A DNA stretch of 64,000 nucleotides from contig NC_133658.1 in assembly GCF_037893015.1 (NCBI RefSeq), positions 282,961,869 through 283,025,868 of the forward strand, written 5' to 3'. The translations under genes and the position numbers were made by a program. Every line of letters begins with the position of its first letter. Within the stretch, counting starts at the first letter, position 1. Under the pieces are notes generated by a model. The model was not told where the DNA came from. It made no database searches and saw only the letters and a program-made list of their open reading frames with translations. The DNA is from Macrotis lagotis. Lineage: Eukaryota > Chordata > Mammalia > Peramelemorphia > Peramelidae. Shown here piece by piece: positions 10,891-21,749 of this stretch.

Positions 10891-11080
10891 AGCAGATGGA
10901 CAGAATGTTAAATTTAGAGTTAGAGTCCCTGAATTGGAATCTGGGGCATTCTATTTATGACCTATGTGACACTGAGCAAATCATTTAGCCTTGGTTTTCT
11001 CATCTACAAAATGAAGGCTTTGATCATTTGACTTCTGAAGTCCTTTCCAATTCTAAATGTGTGATTCTATATTCTAATGA
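10890..11080 (+). mobile_element. CORE/MIR-like SINE with CR1/L3-like tail
   Basis: A SINE body (GAGCAAATCATTTAGCC, CTACAAAATGAAGG) ends in GAAGTCCTTTCCAATTCTA, which matches the 3' end of CR1/L3 copies elsewhere in the window. A shared tail of this kind is typical of SINEs moved by that LINE class. Confidence 0.55.
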
Positions 11081-11084
11081 GAAA

Positions 11085-11450
11085 AGACCAGGCTCCTTGG
11101 AACCAATAAGGAACCAATAAGGAGTGGGAGGTAGAAGAGGGGAATGATAAGTTTTTCTCTAGGACTAGATTTGCTTCCTATCCCCATCACATATGATTTA
11201 AAGAGTTTAAGAAGACCTTCATATAAAAAATAGTTCCATCAAGTCCTATACCTGAAATTCTATCTTTAAAGGTTTGTTCTTTTTCTTTAAGCCTTGGTTT
11301 ACTGTTAAAATGCAAATATCATAACACATTAAGTTATAATTATTTATGTCAGTATCAATGTCAGATTTTTTTAATGAAGAAAGGTAGAACAATGAGAAAA
11401 CTAGAAGCTAGGTGCTTTGTGGAGAAGAGAAGAGCTTTAATTAAAGTAGT
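11085..11450. other. Unassigned
   Basis: AT-rich. A short direct repeat GGAACCAATAA occurs twice near 11,098-11,120. Nothing else is recognised. Confidence 0.4.
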
Positions 11451-11848
11451 TAAGAAGTTGTGGGGTTTTTTCCCTTTTCCAAATTAAAAAGATCTAAGAA
11501 GAGATTTTCCAGTTCAGACAGTGGAGTAAAAGTTTCCAAGAGAATGAGACTTCTTACATACCTCCCCAAAACAACAATAGAAATATCAAAGAGAATAAAA
11601 ACCCACACATGAATAATCTTAACAAATATATGGCTCAATGCAAGTTTAAATACCAGAAACAATACAGATGAAAAAGAAACAATGAAATTTATCCTGAGAT
11701 TTATCTTCCAATGAATAAATGAATAACACTTAAACATGTTAAGTAAGAATCAATGCTATTAAGGAAATTACAAAAAAAAATAAAAGAGCTTGTAGAAATT
11801 TTTTAAAAATCACAGGAGGGAAGCAAAAATTTTATAATACTAGAAGAT

Positions 11849-12012
11849 GGGGGCAGCTAGGTGGCGCTATGGGTAGAGCACCAGCCCTGGAGTCAGGAGG
11901 TCCTGAGTTCAAATTTGATCTCAGACACTTAATAATTACCTTGCTTTGTGTCCTTGGCCAAGTTACTCTTAACCCCGTTGCCTTAAATAAATAAAAAAAA
12001 AATTTTTTTTAA
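11849..12012 (+). mobile_element. Marsupial tRNA-derived SINE
   Basis: Near-complete forward copy with the CTTAAATAAAT-type end and A/T-run tail. An imperfect duplication around ACTAGAA(G/T)ATG flanks it. Confidence 0.9.
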
Positions 12013-12317
12013 AAGACTAGAATATGATATACGGAAAACAAAGACTAAATCCAAACTGTAGTAGAAAAACAGATAAAATCAATAGTTACAACTAACAGTA
12101 GATTTACTACAGCAGAAAATGAAATTGCAGACAAAATAGACATAGGGGAAAAACAAGCTCAGAAAATAACTCAGTTATTGGAAAAAACTGAAAAATGCGC
12201 AAGAAGACAAGAAGAATTGCAATGTTTTGGGCATTGGACTAGATGATCCCTTCTATGAATTTGAAAGCTATCTTGCAGAGAGTCTTTTCAGAAAATGCTC
12301 TAGAATTATAGAAAACA

Positions 12318-12478
12318 GGGGCAGCTAGGTGGCACAGTGGATAAAGCACCAGCCCTGGAGTCAGGAGTACCTGGGTTCAAATCCAGTCTTAGACACTTAA
12401 TAATGACCTAGCTGTGTGGCCTTGGGCAAGCCACTCAACCCCATTTGCCTTGGAAAAACCTAAAAAAAAAATATAAAG
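12318..12478 (+). mobile_element. Marsupial tRNA-derived SINE, young
   Basis: Complete forward copy of the GCAAAAACC-type subfamily, here GGAAAAACC. Perfect 17-bp duplication TAGAATTATAGAAAACA lies at 12,301-12,317 and 12,479-12,495, among the best preserved in the window. Confidence 0.97.
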
Positions 12479-13169
12479 TAGAATTATAGAAAACAATTGA
12501 TAATGTATAAATAGAACAAATACAATTTGAAAAAATTCAAGATTTTTTTTTTTAAACACATTATTATAAAATTTTAGTAATTCATTGATAAGGAAAAAAT
12601 CCTACCAACAAAAGAAAACAAAGACCTAGCAAAGAACATCAACTAGAATTAGAGTGAACATATCAGTGAAGATGAAGAACATTTCAAGAAATTGGAAAAA
12701 GATATATGAGTCCAAAATTTTATATCCACCAAAACTCAATATGCTATATGAAGCTGAAAGACATTTGTAAAACATTTGGACTTCGACTATTTTGTAGAGA
12801 GATAAAAGCATTTCAAGGAAATCTTTGAACCTTTCCCCACCCCCCAAATCTTTCTTTTTTTCAAATATATGCATGAGAACCTTTAAAAAGTTGGATTTTC
12901 TAGGTAATATTTTGCAAGCGTGTTTCAGATGTACTGAAGGGATATTGGTCAGCATTCCCTGTTCAGTTGCTTTTCTCTCAGACTAACTGAGATTACCTAT
13001 GGGGCAGGTAACAGAAAAACCAGACATAAATGTGTCAAGTGAAGTAAAAAAAAATCTAGATTCAGTATAAAGTGTGAAAAAGTATTTCCTGTTGAAACTT
13101 GAGGATAGTTTATTATTTGTTTAACTGAATATTGACCACACTTATGATGGTTTTTAAAATGTAACTTAA

Positions 13170-13310
13170 GGTGCAGCTAGGTGGGGTATTGGATAGAGCA
13201 CCAGTGCTAGAGGCGGGAGGACTTGAGTTCAAATGTGACTTCAGATACTTGATGTTTACTAGCTGTATGACCTTGAACAAATCATCTAATCCTATTGCTC
13301 CACAAAAACC
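13170..13310 (+). mobile_element. Marsupial tRNA-derived SINE
   Basis: Forward copy more diverged than its neighbours, with the CAAAAACC end retained at 13,303-13,310. Confidence 0.85.
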
Positions 13311-13404
13311 AGGGGGGAAGTAAAAGTAACTGAAGCAACAGAGTTAGCTACAAGGAGTAGGAACCCTGGTAGCAAAGAAGCAAGCCAATAATGAATTCAA
13401 GAGG

Positions 13405-13790
13405 CAATTAGTTCTTTTTAAAAAATCTTAATAGTATTTTTTCCAATTACCTGTAAAGATAATTTTCAGCATTCACTTTTGTAAAATTTCTCTTTTTCCT
13501 CCCCCCTCCCTAAGACAATAAGCAATTTGATAGGCTATACTTGCAAAATCATCTTAAACTTATTTCCATACTAGTTAACATTGTGAAAGAAGAATCAGAA
13601 CAAAAGAAAAAGACCAAAAAACCCCCCAAAAAGCAAATAAGAAAAAGTGAAAATAGTATGTTGTGCTCTCCATTCAGATTCCATAGCTCTTTCTCTGAAT
13701 GTGGATGGCATTTTCCATCATGTCTTTCAGAATTGAGACAATTAATTCTGACAGCTGAGAGCTGAGTAACAGAAAAGAGAAGGCCATTGA
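13405..13790 (-). mobile_element. L1 3' UTR fragment
   Basis: Reverse-oriented L1 3' end: CAGCATTCACTTTTGTAA, the pyrimidine-rich CCTCCCCCCTCCCTAAGAC tract, then a GTGAAAGAAGAATCAGAAC block. Related fragments are at 33,780, 51,760 and 63,640. Confidence 0.75.
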
Positions 13791-14044
13791 ACCCAACTGA
13801 GTATCAGTCTTGCAGAGACTCTGTGTCTAGTAGGGCCCAACGTAAGGACCCCATGAGAAGAAAAAAGACATCAAGATCTGGCCTTGCAGTGCCAGGGGTT
13901 TGAGTTGTCTTGACAACATGAATTCCCAAGGTGTGTACCATATTACGGCATTACCTTGATTCCTTCCTCTTCTTCACTCCACTTTTGCCAAGTCTTGCAA
14001 TGTATGCCTTCACATTATCCCTTGATCCTTTCCCTCCACTCATA

Positions 14045-14460
14045 TAGTATCACTTATTTCAGTTCCTCTTCACCTCTCACCTTGATTATTGCAGTAGTTA
14101 GCCCCTCTGCTTCCAATTTCTGACTATTGCACCTGACAATGGAAATAATTTTCTTTAAAAGCAAGTCTGACAATGTGATTCCCCTACTCAGTGAACTACA
14201 ATAACTTCCTTTTGGCTCTAGGATAAAATTAAACCTCACTATTTAGCATTCAAAGTTCTTCACAACATAATCCCAATCTTTCTTTTCAACCTCAACTCTC
14301 CCTCTTGCATTTGTGATCCAGGAGAACTGACTTCCTCTCTGTTCTTCCCATATGATTTCCATTCACTACATTTTTACATTAAATGTCCTACATTTCTGGA
14401 ATGTATTCTTTCCTTCTTTCTGTAAGATCAATGAATCAGTCAGTCTTTCAGTGAATAAGC
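14045..14460 (+). mobile_element. L2-like old repeat
   Basis: Order of phrases (GATTATTGCAGTAG, GACAATGTGATTCCCCTACTC, AGGATAAAATTAAAC, GCATTCAAAGTTCTTCACAA, CTGGAATGTATTCTTTCC) matches a widespread mammalian L2 3'-region block. Confidence 0.65.
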
Positions 14461-14484
14461 ACTTATTAAACATCTGCTATATGC

Positions 14485-14715
14485 TAGGAAGGGACAACTA
14501 GATCGTTCAGCAGATAGAGCTCTGGGTCTGGAATCAGGTAAGTTCAAAACTGGCCTTAGAAATTTACTCAGAAATTGAAGTGATCCTGGGCAAGTCACTT
14601 AACCATGTTTGCTTTAATCCAAGGGAGAAGGATCTTTGTCAAGATCCAGCATCTTTGTCAAGAAAACCCCAAGGACATTATGGTTGGACATGACTGAATA
14701 ATTGAACAACCACAT
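14485..14715 (+). mobile_element. Longer-tailed marsupial SINE, nested
   Basis: The tRNA-like head is followed by the extra 3' segment TTTGTCAAGAAAACCCC ... GGACATGACTGAATAATTGAACAAC. Copies of the same longer type lie at 33,203-33,455 and 59,335-59,605. An ATATGCTA-type duplication flanks it, interrupting the older repeat. Confidence 0.75.
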
Positions 14716-14999
14716 GTGCCAGATATGCTAAACACTGGGGATATACATAGACAAAAGACAGTCTCTGTCTTCAAGGAACCCTCAGTCTACTGGGGGAGAA
14801 AACAAGCAAATAATATGTACAAACTGCATATAGAATAAATAGAAAATGTTTAACAGAGGGAAGGCTAGGAATTAAAGGGGCTAGGAAGGCTTTTTATGGA
14901 AGATGAGTTGGGATTTGAAAGAACCCAGGGAAACCAAAAAGCAGAGATGAGAGAGAGCATTCTAGATTAGGAATAACTATCAAAAATACCTGAAGCTGA

Positions 15000-15052
15000 G
15001 AGAAAAAAAGGGAGAGAGAGAGAAAGAGGAGAGGGAAGAAGGGGGGGGGAAT

Positions 15053-15101
<49 letters not shown>
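15000..15101. repeat. (GA)n microsatellite
   Basis: Imperfect then perfect GA dinucleotides, with about 20 uninterrupted units at the right end. Confidence 0.95.
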
Positions 15102-15104
<3 letters not shown>

Positions 15105-16622
15105 AGTTAGGGGAATTTTTATGATTTAGGGTGATTAAGAAGCTGTAGCAATAGAGTGTCAGGAATCAATCAAGACCCAGGGACAACTTTGTTGCATTTT
15201 AGGGAAATTGTTCCTACCACAGAAAGGATGAATAAGAATTGTAATAGTAAATATATTTTTTTAAATTTAATATTTATTCTCATTTTGTACAATTAATGTT
15301 ATTTTTACATTAGTAAAATATTCTTGTTTAAGAGTGAACAAGATACCCTATAAATATAGACTTGCTTCAGCAATAAAGGGGAGAGAAAAAAATTAAAATT
15401 AAAAAAATAATAGTAATAATTGTAGGTATGGCCAGGTGGAGCAATGGACGGAGCACCAGCCCTGGAGCCACGAGCACCCGAGCCCACATCTGGCCCCATA
15501 CCCAACAATCACCCAGCTGTGTGATATGCAAGCCACCCACCCTAACCCCACTGCCCTGCAAAAAGCAAAAAATAGAAAAAAAAGACCCAAAACAAAATAA
15601 AATAGTAATAATAGTAGGGGTGGCTGGGTGGCAGACAGAGCATTGGCCCTTGATCCAGGAGCACCTGGGGCCAAATCCGGCCTCAGACACCCAAGGATCA
15701 CCCTGCTATGTGGCCCCAGGCAGGCCACCCAGCCCCATTTGCCCTGCACCTCCCCAAAAATAATAATAATAAAAGATGTGCTTGAGTCTTTGTTCCAACA
15801 CCAACAACTCTGTCATGGGTGGATCACATTCTTTATGATAAGTCCATCACAAAAGTTACTTCCATATTTTTCCAGCGTTGCCATTGCTGATCGCAGCTCC
15901 CTCCTTTCGTATTTCTCCACTACCATGTGCTATATTTTCTCTCTCCTTTCACTCTGACTCTGCTGTAGGGTAGCTGAGTGGTGCAGCAGACAGATCCCTG
16001 GTCCTGGGGCCAAGAGTCCCCGAGACCCCCTACCACCCCTTGGGCCCAGAATCCACCTGGCCCCCGGGGGTCCTGGACAGGCCATCCAATCCCAGCACCT
16101 TGCAATAAGTAAAAAAGGAAATGTGTTATATCTGTGTTATATCTGACCACTCTCCCCCCATGGTCCATCCTCTCCTCCATCACTCACATCCCCCCACTTC
16201 TTACTCCAAATGCCTATACCCCATTGAGTATATATGCTGTTTCCTCTCCTAGCCACCTCTGATAAGGGCGAAGATTCCTTTGTTCCCCCTTGCCTTACCT
16301 CCTTCCATATCATTGCAATAGCTCATTATAATAAAGAAAAATCTTATTATATGAAATATCTTGGCCTATTCCCCCCCTCCTTTTTCTTTCTCCCATTACA
16401 TTTCCCTTTTTTTTCTATTGACTCCATTTTTATACCATATTTTATCTTTGAATTCAGCTTTCTCCTGTGCTTCAACTATAAAAGCTCCCTCTACCTGCTC
16501 TATTAACTGAGAAGGTTCGTATGAGTATTATCAGTGTCACTTTTCTATACAGGAATACATGCAGTTCATCATCATTAAGTCCCTCATATTTTCCCCTTCT
16601 CCTCCAATCTCTATGCTTCACC

Positions 16623-17686
16623 CTAGTCCTGTATCTGAAGATCAAACCTTCTGTTCAGCTCTGGCCATTCCAACAGGAACATTTGAAATTCCCCTGGTTC
16701 ATTGAAAGTCCATCTTTTTCCCTGGAAGAGGACATTCAGCCTTGCTGGGTAGTTCATTCTTGGCTGCATTTTGCCTTCTGGTATATTGTGTTCCAAGCCC
16801 TATGAGCTTCCAATGTAGTTGCTGCTAAGTCCTGTGTGATCCTGACTGCAGCTCCACGATATTTGAACTGTGTCCTTCTGGCTGCTTGTAATATTTTCTC
16901 TTTGACTTGGGAGTTCTGGAACTTGGCTATAATATTCCTGGGGGTTGGTTTTTTGGGATCTCTTTCTCAGGGGGATCGGTGGATTCTCTCCATTTCTATT
17001 TTGCCCTCTGCTTCTAGAATATCAGGGCAATTTTCCTGTAGTAATTCTTTGAAAATGATGTCAAGGTTCTTTTCCTGATCATGACTTTCAGGTATTCCAA
17101 TAATTTTTAAATTATCTTTCCTAAGTCTGTTTTCCATATCAGTTGTTTTTTCAATGAGATATTTCACATTTTCTTCTAATTTTTCATTTTTTTTTTGGTT
17201 TTGAAGTATTGATTCCTGATTTCTGGCAAATTCATCAATCTCCCTGAGTTCTATTCTTTGTCTGAAGGATTTGTTCTCCTCAGAGAGTTTTCTTATCTCT
17301 TTTTCCATCTGGCCCATTCTGATTTTTAAAGCATTCTCCTCCATAACTTTTTGAACTGTTTTATCCATTTGACCTAAGCTGGTTTTTAGCATGCTCTTTT
17401 CTTCAGCATTTTTTTGATTTCCTTGACTAGGCTGCTGGCTTCATTTTCATGTTTTTCCTGCATCTCTCTCATTTCTTTTCCCAGTTTTTCTTCTAACTCC
17501 TTCATTTGATTTTCAAAGTCTTTTTTTAATCTCTGTCATAGCCTGAGCCCAATTTCTGTTTTTCTTGGAGTCTTTAGATGTAGGAGCTTGTGCTTCCTCA
17601 TCTTCAGACTGAGTATTTTGATCCTTCTTGGGCTCATTTGCAAAATATTTCTCAATTGTGTTCCTCTTTTTTCTCTGCTTGCTCAT
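16623..17686 (-). pseudogene. HAL1 ORF1p (RNA-binding chaperone-like), damaged
   Basis: L1 ORF1p is an RNA-binding protein that trimerises through a coiled coil. The ATG at 17,686 gives a start MSKQRKKRNTIEKYF. A charged coiled-coil stretch follows, including NRNWAQAMTEIK and, at 17,392-17,150, heptad-rich sequence. The RRM carries NLKIIGIPESHDQEKNLD, and the C-terminal domain has ARLNVLFQGKRWTF and ends LQIQD at 16,623. The reading frame is broken by length changes in A-runs near 17,521-17,527 and 17,410, by an in-frame TGA near 16,967 and by a further shift before the C-terminal domain. Length is about 350 codons, normal for ORF1p. The largest intact piece is 141 codons (17,392-16,967). This copy therefore no longer makes a whole protein. 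Confidence 0.88.
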
Positions 17687-18234
17687 TTTTCCCAGCCTGT
17701 GCCTGTTTTGGGGTGCCTCCTGAGCTTTTGGGACACTCCCACAAGGGTCTCAGTGTGTGAGGCTCTGTCCTCTCTCCTGGTCTGTGAATGACCATATGCG
17801 CCCCCCTCTGCCACGGGGCTGAGGTGGGGGGGGCCCTGCTGCTCTTCGTGGGGGGGGCCTAGACTGCAATCAGGATCTGAATGTGGTCAGAGCCCCAGAG
17901 TCCTGTTCCAGGGGCAGAGGAGTCTCTCTCTCTTTACTCCCCTCCCTCAGCTCAGTGGGCTCATGCCCTGGGGGCTCCTGCTTAAGGGCTCTGCCTGCTT
18001 CTGTTTCCTGGATCTGGAATGCAGTGGCCAGGCAGCTTGCTGTGTGCCCTGAGGGCTGGGCTCCATGTACTAACTCTGGCAGAGATCCCCTGCTGGTTCC
18101 CCACTTTGTGCCCTGTGCTCCCCGGGGCGCAGATCAGGAAACTCCCATGCTGCTGGGAGCAGTGGCTCCCAGCGCCCTGGGGCTGCCTCCAGGAGGCTGA
18201 AGTTCTTTTGCCCTGGCGGGCCACCCCTCCGGTG

Positions 18235-18300
18235 GGCTGCCCCTCCAACCCCGGGGAGCAGAGGCTGGCCCTCCGACCCCGGGGAGCAGAGCCTTTCTGC
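18235..18300 (-). repeat. Tandem ~29-bp repeat in the HAL1 5' UTR
   Basis: Two adjacent copies of a unit containing CCCCGGGGAGCAGAG, differing at a few bases. L1 5' UTRs often hold short tandem monomers, and this may be a reduced version. Confidence 0.65.
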
Positions 18301-18469
18301 TCTTTTCCAGGTTACCTTGAGTAGGAGCACTGCCTCATTGGGTCCCTCTGTGGATTCTGTCTCTTGAAAATTTAAAGTCCTTAGTTTCAAAGATTTATGA
18401 GAGAGCTCCTAGGACATCCTCCACTCTTGTGGCCATCTTGGCTCTGCCCTCCTGTAATAGTAAATATAA

Positions 18470-18775
18470 TGAATATAAATATAAACAAACTAAAATCTCT
18501 GATAAGCAAAAAAGTTATAAAAAGTCATATAGTAAAATAGAATGTTGCTTATGGGAAACATTTTGTTTAGAAACAGTTGAGTAGACATTCAGAGGTGGGA
18601 CTGAGTTTAACATATTTCTTTATAATTTACTCATGACAAATTAGCTCCGGGCACATTTGATTAAAACTAGAAAACATTCATTAAAAGATATAAAGAAAAA
18701 TATATTATGCAAAAGTTTAAAATAAAACCATATCAAGTCTACAACAGAATTGAAGGAAAAAACAGCCTTTAAAGA
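18470..18775. other. Unassigned AT-rich stretch
   Basis: Right flank of the HAL1 insertion. No recognised element. Confidence 0.4.
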
Positions 18776-18885
18776 AGGGGGCAGCTATATGTGCAGTCAT
18801 TAGAGCAATTCTAGAGTCATGAGGACCTGAATTCAAATTCGACCTGATACTTCTGGGCAAGTCACTTAATCCCAATTACCTTTTT
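18776..18885 (+). mobile_element. Degraded tRNA-derived SINE
   Basis: GGGGGCAGCTATATGTGCAG head, GACCTGAATTCAAATTCGACC and GGGCAAGTCACTTAATCCC remain. The middle is deleted. Confidence 0.75.
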
Positions 18886-18889
18886 AAAA

Positions 18890-19285
18890 GGAAATTTTAA
18901 TATCTAATATTCTAATTTTCAAAGTACATCTAACAAAAAGATAAAGAATAAAGAAGTGTTGAGTAAAATAGAAAATGAATTCCATCCAGTAAGATGAACT
19001 GAGAGAACTTAATGGTAAGGAGAGGTGGTATGATGCAGTAGTTAAGTTATGCTATCCCACAAAGGTCTGTGCTTTGGAGTAATGTACTTTTTTTGCCATT
19101 GTATTTGACATGATAATTGATAGTTCTTTGTTTTGAACTGATGTTCTCTGTAGTTGATTAGTAAAAGGAAACAAATAGGTAGAAGCTCTTTGAAGTGTGG
19201 TTTTGAGTGAATGTTATGGGATATGATGGAATCAACTTGTTAAATTTTCAGCCTGAGCATCAACAAAGGCTTTATGTTAAGAATG
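18890..19285. other. Unassigned
   Basis: AT-rich. No recognised coding or repeat signal. Confidence 0.4.
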
Positions 19286-19530
19286 TAGATTGATTGTTGT
19301 TCGTCTTTACTTCAGGAAGAGGACTATATGCGATGTTTTGAGATGAAGGTGAATTGGATTCAAGTGAGGAGGTCTGTGCAAAGTCATCAGCCTTACTCTC
19401 TCTTCCAGAGTCATCTGGAAAGATATTGATTAGGATGGCCAGAGATGACCCTGGTTGTAATGGGAGATCTTGACCTTTTTGAGCTAAAGTATTTAAAAGG
19501 TCTCAGTTTGACTAAAGCAATGCCAATTCA
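19285..19530 (-). mobile_element. RTE-type 3' end / RTE-mobilised SINE
   Basis: Starts with GTTGTTCGTCTTTACTTC, the reverse of the RTE-family 3' end, followed by CTCTCTTCCAGAGTCATCTGG. The same family is seen at 3,890 and 45,805. It may continue to about 19,890 at lower similarity. Confidence 0.6.
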
Positions 19531-19944
19531 GGAGTTAAGGTAAGACAAGGAATGAGACAGAGAATGAATTTTTTTACCTAGTCAGAAAAATACCAATCTG
19601 GAAGGGAAAGATCCTCTGGATTTCTGTTCAAAATAGAAACAATTGCTATTTTCATTTACTCTGAGCCAGTCATGGCCCAAACTATGACCAAATAGGGCTT
19701 GACCTGGTACCTATTGTTGGCTAATTAATGAGAGCTAGAGTCTTTTGGGTTTATAATATCTATTTTTGAGGGCTTCCCCCTCTATTCCCAATCCAAAGTT
19801 AGTTGTTAAACCTCTACCAGCATTTCCCTGGTACTGACCCACAGATGTATAGGGTAGTTTTTTTGAGGATCTATTTGGGAGAAAGCACTAGGAGCCATGC
19901 TTGGATAGATAGGGAAAAAACAGATTTTGTATACCATCTTTATA

Positions 19945-20760
19945 GACTAAAAAAATACTCAAAGAAATAAAATAGATAAAAAGACTTCCCTATTTAAAAG
20001 GAAAAATTGACAATCTTTTAAAGAGCTGTTCTGCCAAAAAATGAGGTCAGATGGAATCACAAGCAAATTCTATCAAAATTTTAGAGGGAAGCAATTCCCA
20101 TGCAATGCATCCTCTTTCTAAACCTAGGGAAAGATAATATTAAAGAAATCTTGGTTAGGGTCTTGCCCTGGTCAGTAAGGCAAACTCAGGAAAAGAAAAA
20201 CAAAATATTTTTATTACCATATCAAGGCAGTGAGTAAGCAGCTGAGTATGGCCTCCTATTCAAACTGTCCATTTCTTTTTATAGATAGAGGTAAACAATT
20301 TCATATAAGGGAAAATGTATTTTGATTAGTACATATAATCATGAAGGAGATAGGATTAGTACTTATAGGCAAGCCTATTTCCAGACTCCCATTTCCTGCA
20401 GGCTGGCTGCATATGTACTCAAATTCTAAGCAAGGTTTTAAAATGGAGTCACTCAGACTGATTCTGTATAAGTATTCTGGCAGCTGGCAGCATTTTGGAC
20501 TCAGAGGAAAAGAAAATTATAGGTCATTCTCTTTAATGAATTTAAGTGCAAAAATATTAAATAAACTTCTTACAAGATAGAATGGAAATACTCCATTATG
20601 ATCAAGTGGTAAGAATACAAGGATGGTTTAATACCAGGAAAGTATCAATATAAAAATCATATCAACAAGAGAAAAAAATTAACAACTGTAAGATATCATT
20701 AGATGAAGAAACGAAAAAATCATTTTACTTATTAAGTGCATTTAATAAGATTACTATTCA
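19945..20760 (+). mobile_element. Old L1 ORF2 fragment split by an insertion
   Basis: The plus strand matches the L1 reverse-transcriptase region: GATGGAATCACAAGCAAATTC then, after a gap, AATTATAGGTC, TGATCAAGTGG and GGATGGTTTAATACC. About 365 bp of unrelated sequence (about 20,145-20,505) separates two parts that adjoin in intact L1s. Confidence 0.65.
20145..20505. other. Unclassified insertion within an L1
   Basis: Sequence unlike L1 sits between two L1 ORF2 parts. It has an LTR-like or unassigned character, and AAAGAAA occurs at both edges. No family is recognised. Confidence 0.3.
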
Positions 20761-21004
20761 GTGTTCATTTGTTTCTTCTTGTTCATGTTCTTCCTGTTCT
20801 TTTGTTGTAGTTAACCTTTGCTCTTGTTCTTGTTCATGTTCTTATTCTGGAGCCTGCTTAGATATTGTAGACTGTGTGAGGCACCTAACAAGCAGGTCAG
20901 ACTCCAAGAAGGAATTTCTTGATACAAAAGAGTTGTCATTTAGGGTTGATTTAAAGCAGGACCTGTAGGATAGTTTCACTGTGCAACTCCCGGTATTGGT
21001 GCTT

Positions 21005-21745
21005 GAAAATTGAATTCTTTTTAAAAAACAAAACAAAACATGTTCAGACCCCATGCCTTCTTTATTTATTTAAAGATATTTTGTTTCAATCAAGGAAGAT
21101 CCACCTTCTGACTCTCCCGCCTCTACCCCTAATTGAGAACATAAGAAAAACAAAATCCATTATAAACATGGAGTTTATATTAAAAGAAATTTCCACATTT
21201 ACCATATTAAAAAATTTATGCTGCATTTTTCACTTTTTAGTCTTTTCACTTTATCAGGATAGTTTGTTATATTTTATTATCAGTTGTCTAGAATGTTGGT
21301 TGATCATTATATTCATAAGAGTTTGACACAGTAGTATTCTATCATATTTATATGCCATAATGTGTTGGACCATTCCCTAATTTATGTGCATCTTCTCAGA
21401 TTCCCATTCTTTGCCATCTCAAAAAGAACCATAAATATTTTTTGTAAATGCTTAGAATTTGTTTTCCTTAGGACTAATTCCTCCCTTAAGCTATCCTCCC
21501 TCTAGTTCCCCCCATCTTCCTTCTCCCTTCCCCTCTTATTGCCCTGTTGAGTGAAATGTTTTTATGTATACAATTCTCTGTGTGTATGTGTGTGTATTTT
21601 TCCTTCTTTTGACAAGTTCAGATGAGAAGTGATATTCAAGTGTCTTCTATTCCCTCTACCTCCTCACCTTCATTTACATAATTAGCTATTTGTGCACCCT
21701 GATTACATAGGATAATTTCCCCTAATCTTTCTTTATCTTCCCCAC
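21005..21745 (-). mobile_element. Old L1 ORF2 end / 3' UTR
   Basis: Reverse-oriented blocks (TATATGCCATAATGTGTTGG, ACCATTCCCTAATTTATG, ACCATAAATATTTTTTGTAA) align in order with the L1 ORF2 end. It is followed by pyrimidine-rich sequence. Much diverged. Confidence 0.5.
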
Positions 21746-21749
21746 AGCG

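Larger units (their letters stand above)
11455..12960 (+). mobile_element. Old L1/HAL1-like region interrupted by SINEs
   Basis: A-rich plus-strand sequence includes an ORF1-like charged stretch (about 12,060-12,220) and a HAL1-like downstream part (about 12,590-12,830). Two complete SINEs at 11,849-12,012 and 12,318-12,478 split it. It is too diverged for a firm assignment. Confidence 0.35.
14460..15240 (+). repeat. Ancient unclassified repeat with nested SINE and GA tract
   Basis: Begins AAGCACTTATTAAACATCTG and continues after a nested SINE with GCTAAACACTGGGGATA, CTTCAAGGAACC and GGAAGGCTTTTTATGGAAG. The same order recurs at 33,175-33,600 and 23,600-24,440. A (GA)n tract lies at about 15,000-15,101. 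Confidence 0.5.
15256..18452 (-). mobile_element. Full-length HAL1 (ORF1-only L1) with three antisense SINE modules
   Basis: A complete insertion of about 3.2 kb bounded by a perfect 16-bp duplication TGTAATAGTAAATATA at 15,240-15,255 and 18,453-18,468. Read on the minus strand, it starts with a GC-rich 5' UTR (about 18,452-17,687) whose first bases include GCCAAGATGGCCAC, as in L1. It then has ORF1 (17,686-16,623), then about 1.37 kb of non-coding sequence and an A-rich tail with AATAAA at 15,278-15,273. There is no endonuclease or reverse-transcriptase ORF2 and no room for one. That is the definition of HAL1 (half-L1), which known work shows must borrow L1 enzymes. Three tRNA-SINE modules sit antisense in the 3' UTR at about 15,425-15,565, 15,615-15,760 and 15,968-16,110. 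Confidence 0.93.

Noticed and set aside
15305-16183. Cys/Trp-rich frames that look like small secreted proteins
   Set aside because: They come from GC-rich SINE modules in HAL1 copies and are not conserved genes.
17883-18390. Frames of about 100 codons on both strands near 18 kb
   Set aside because: They lie in the GC-rich 5' UTR of the full-length HAL1.
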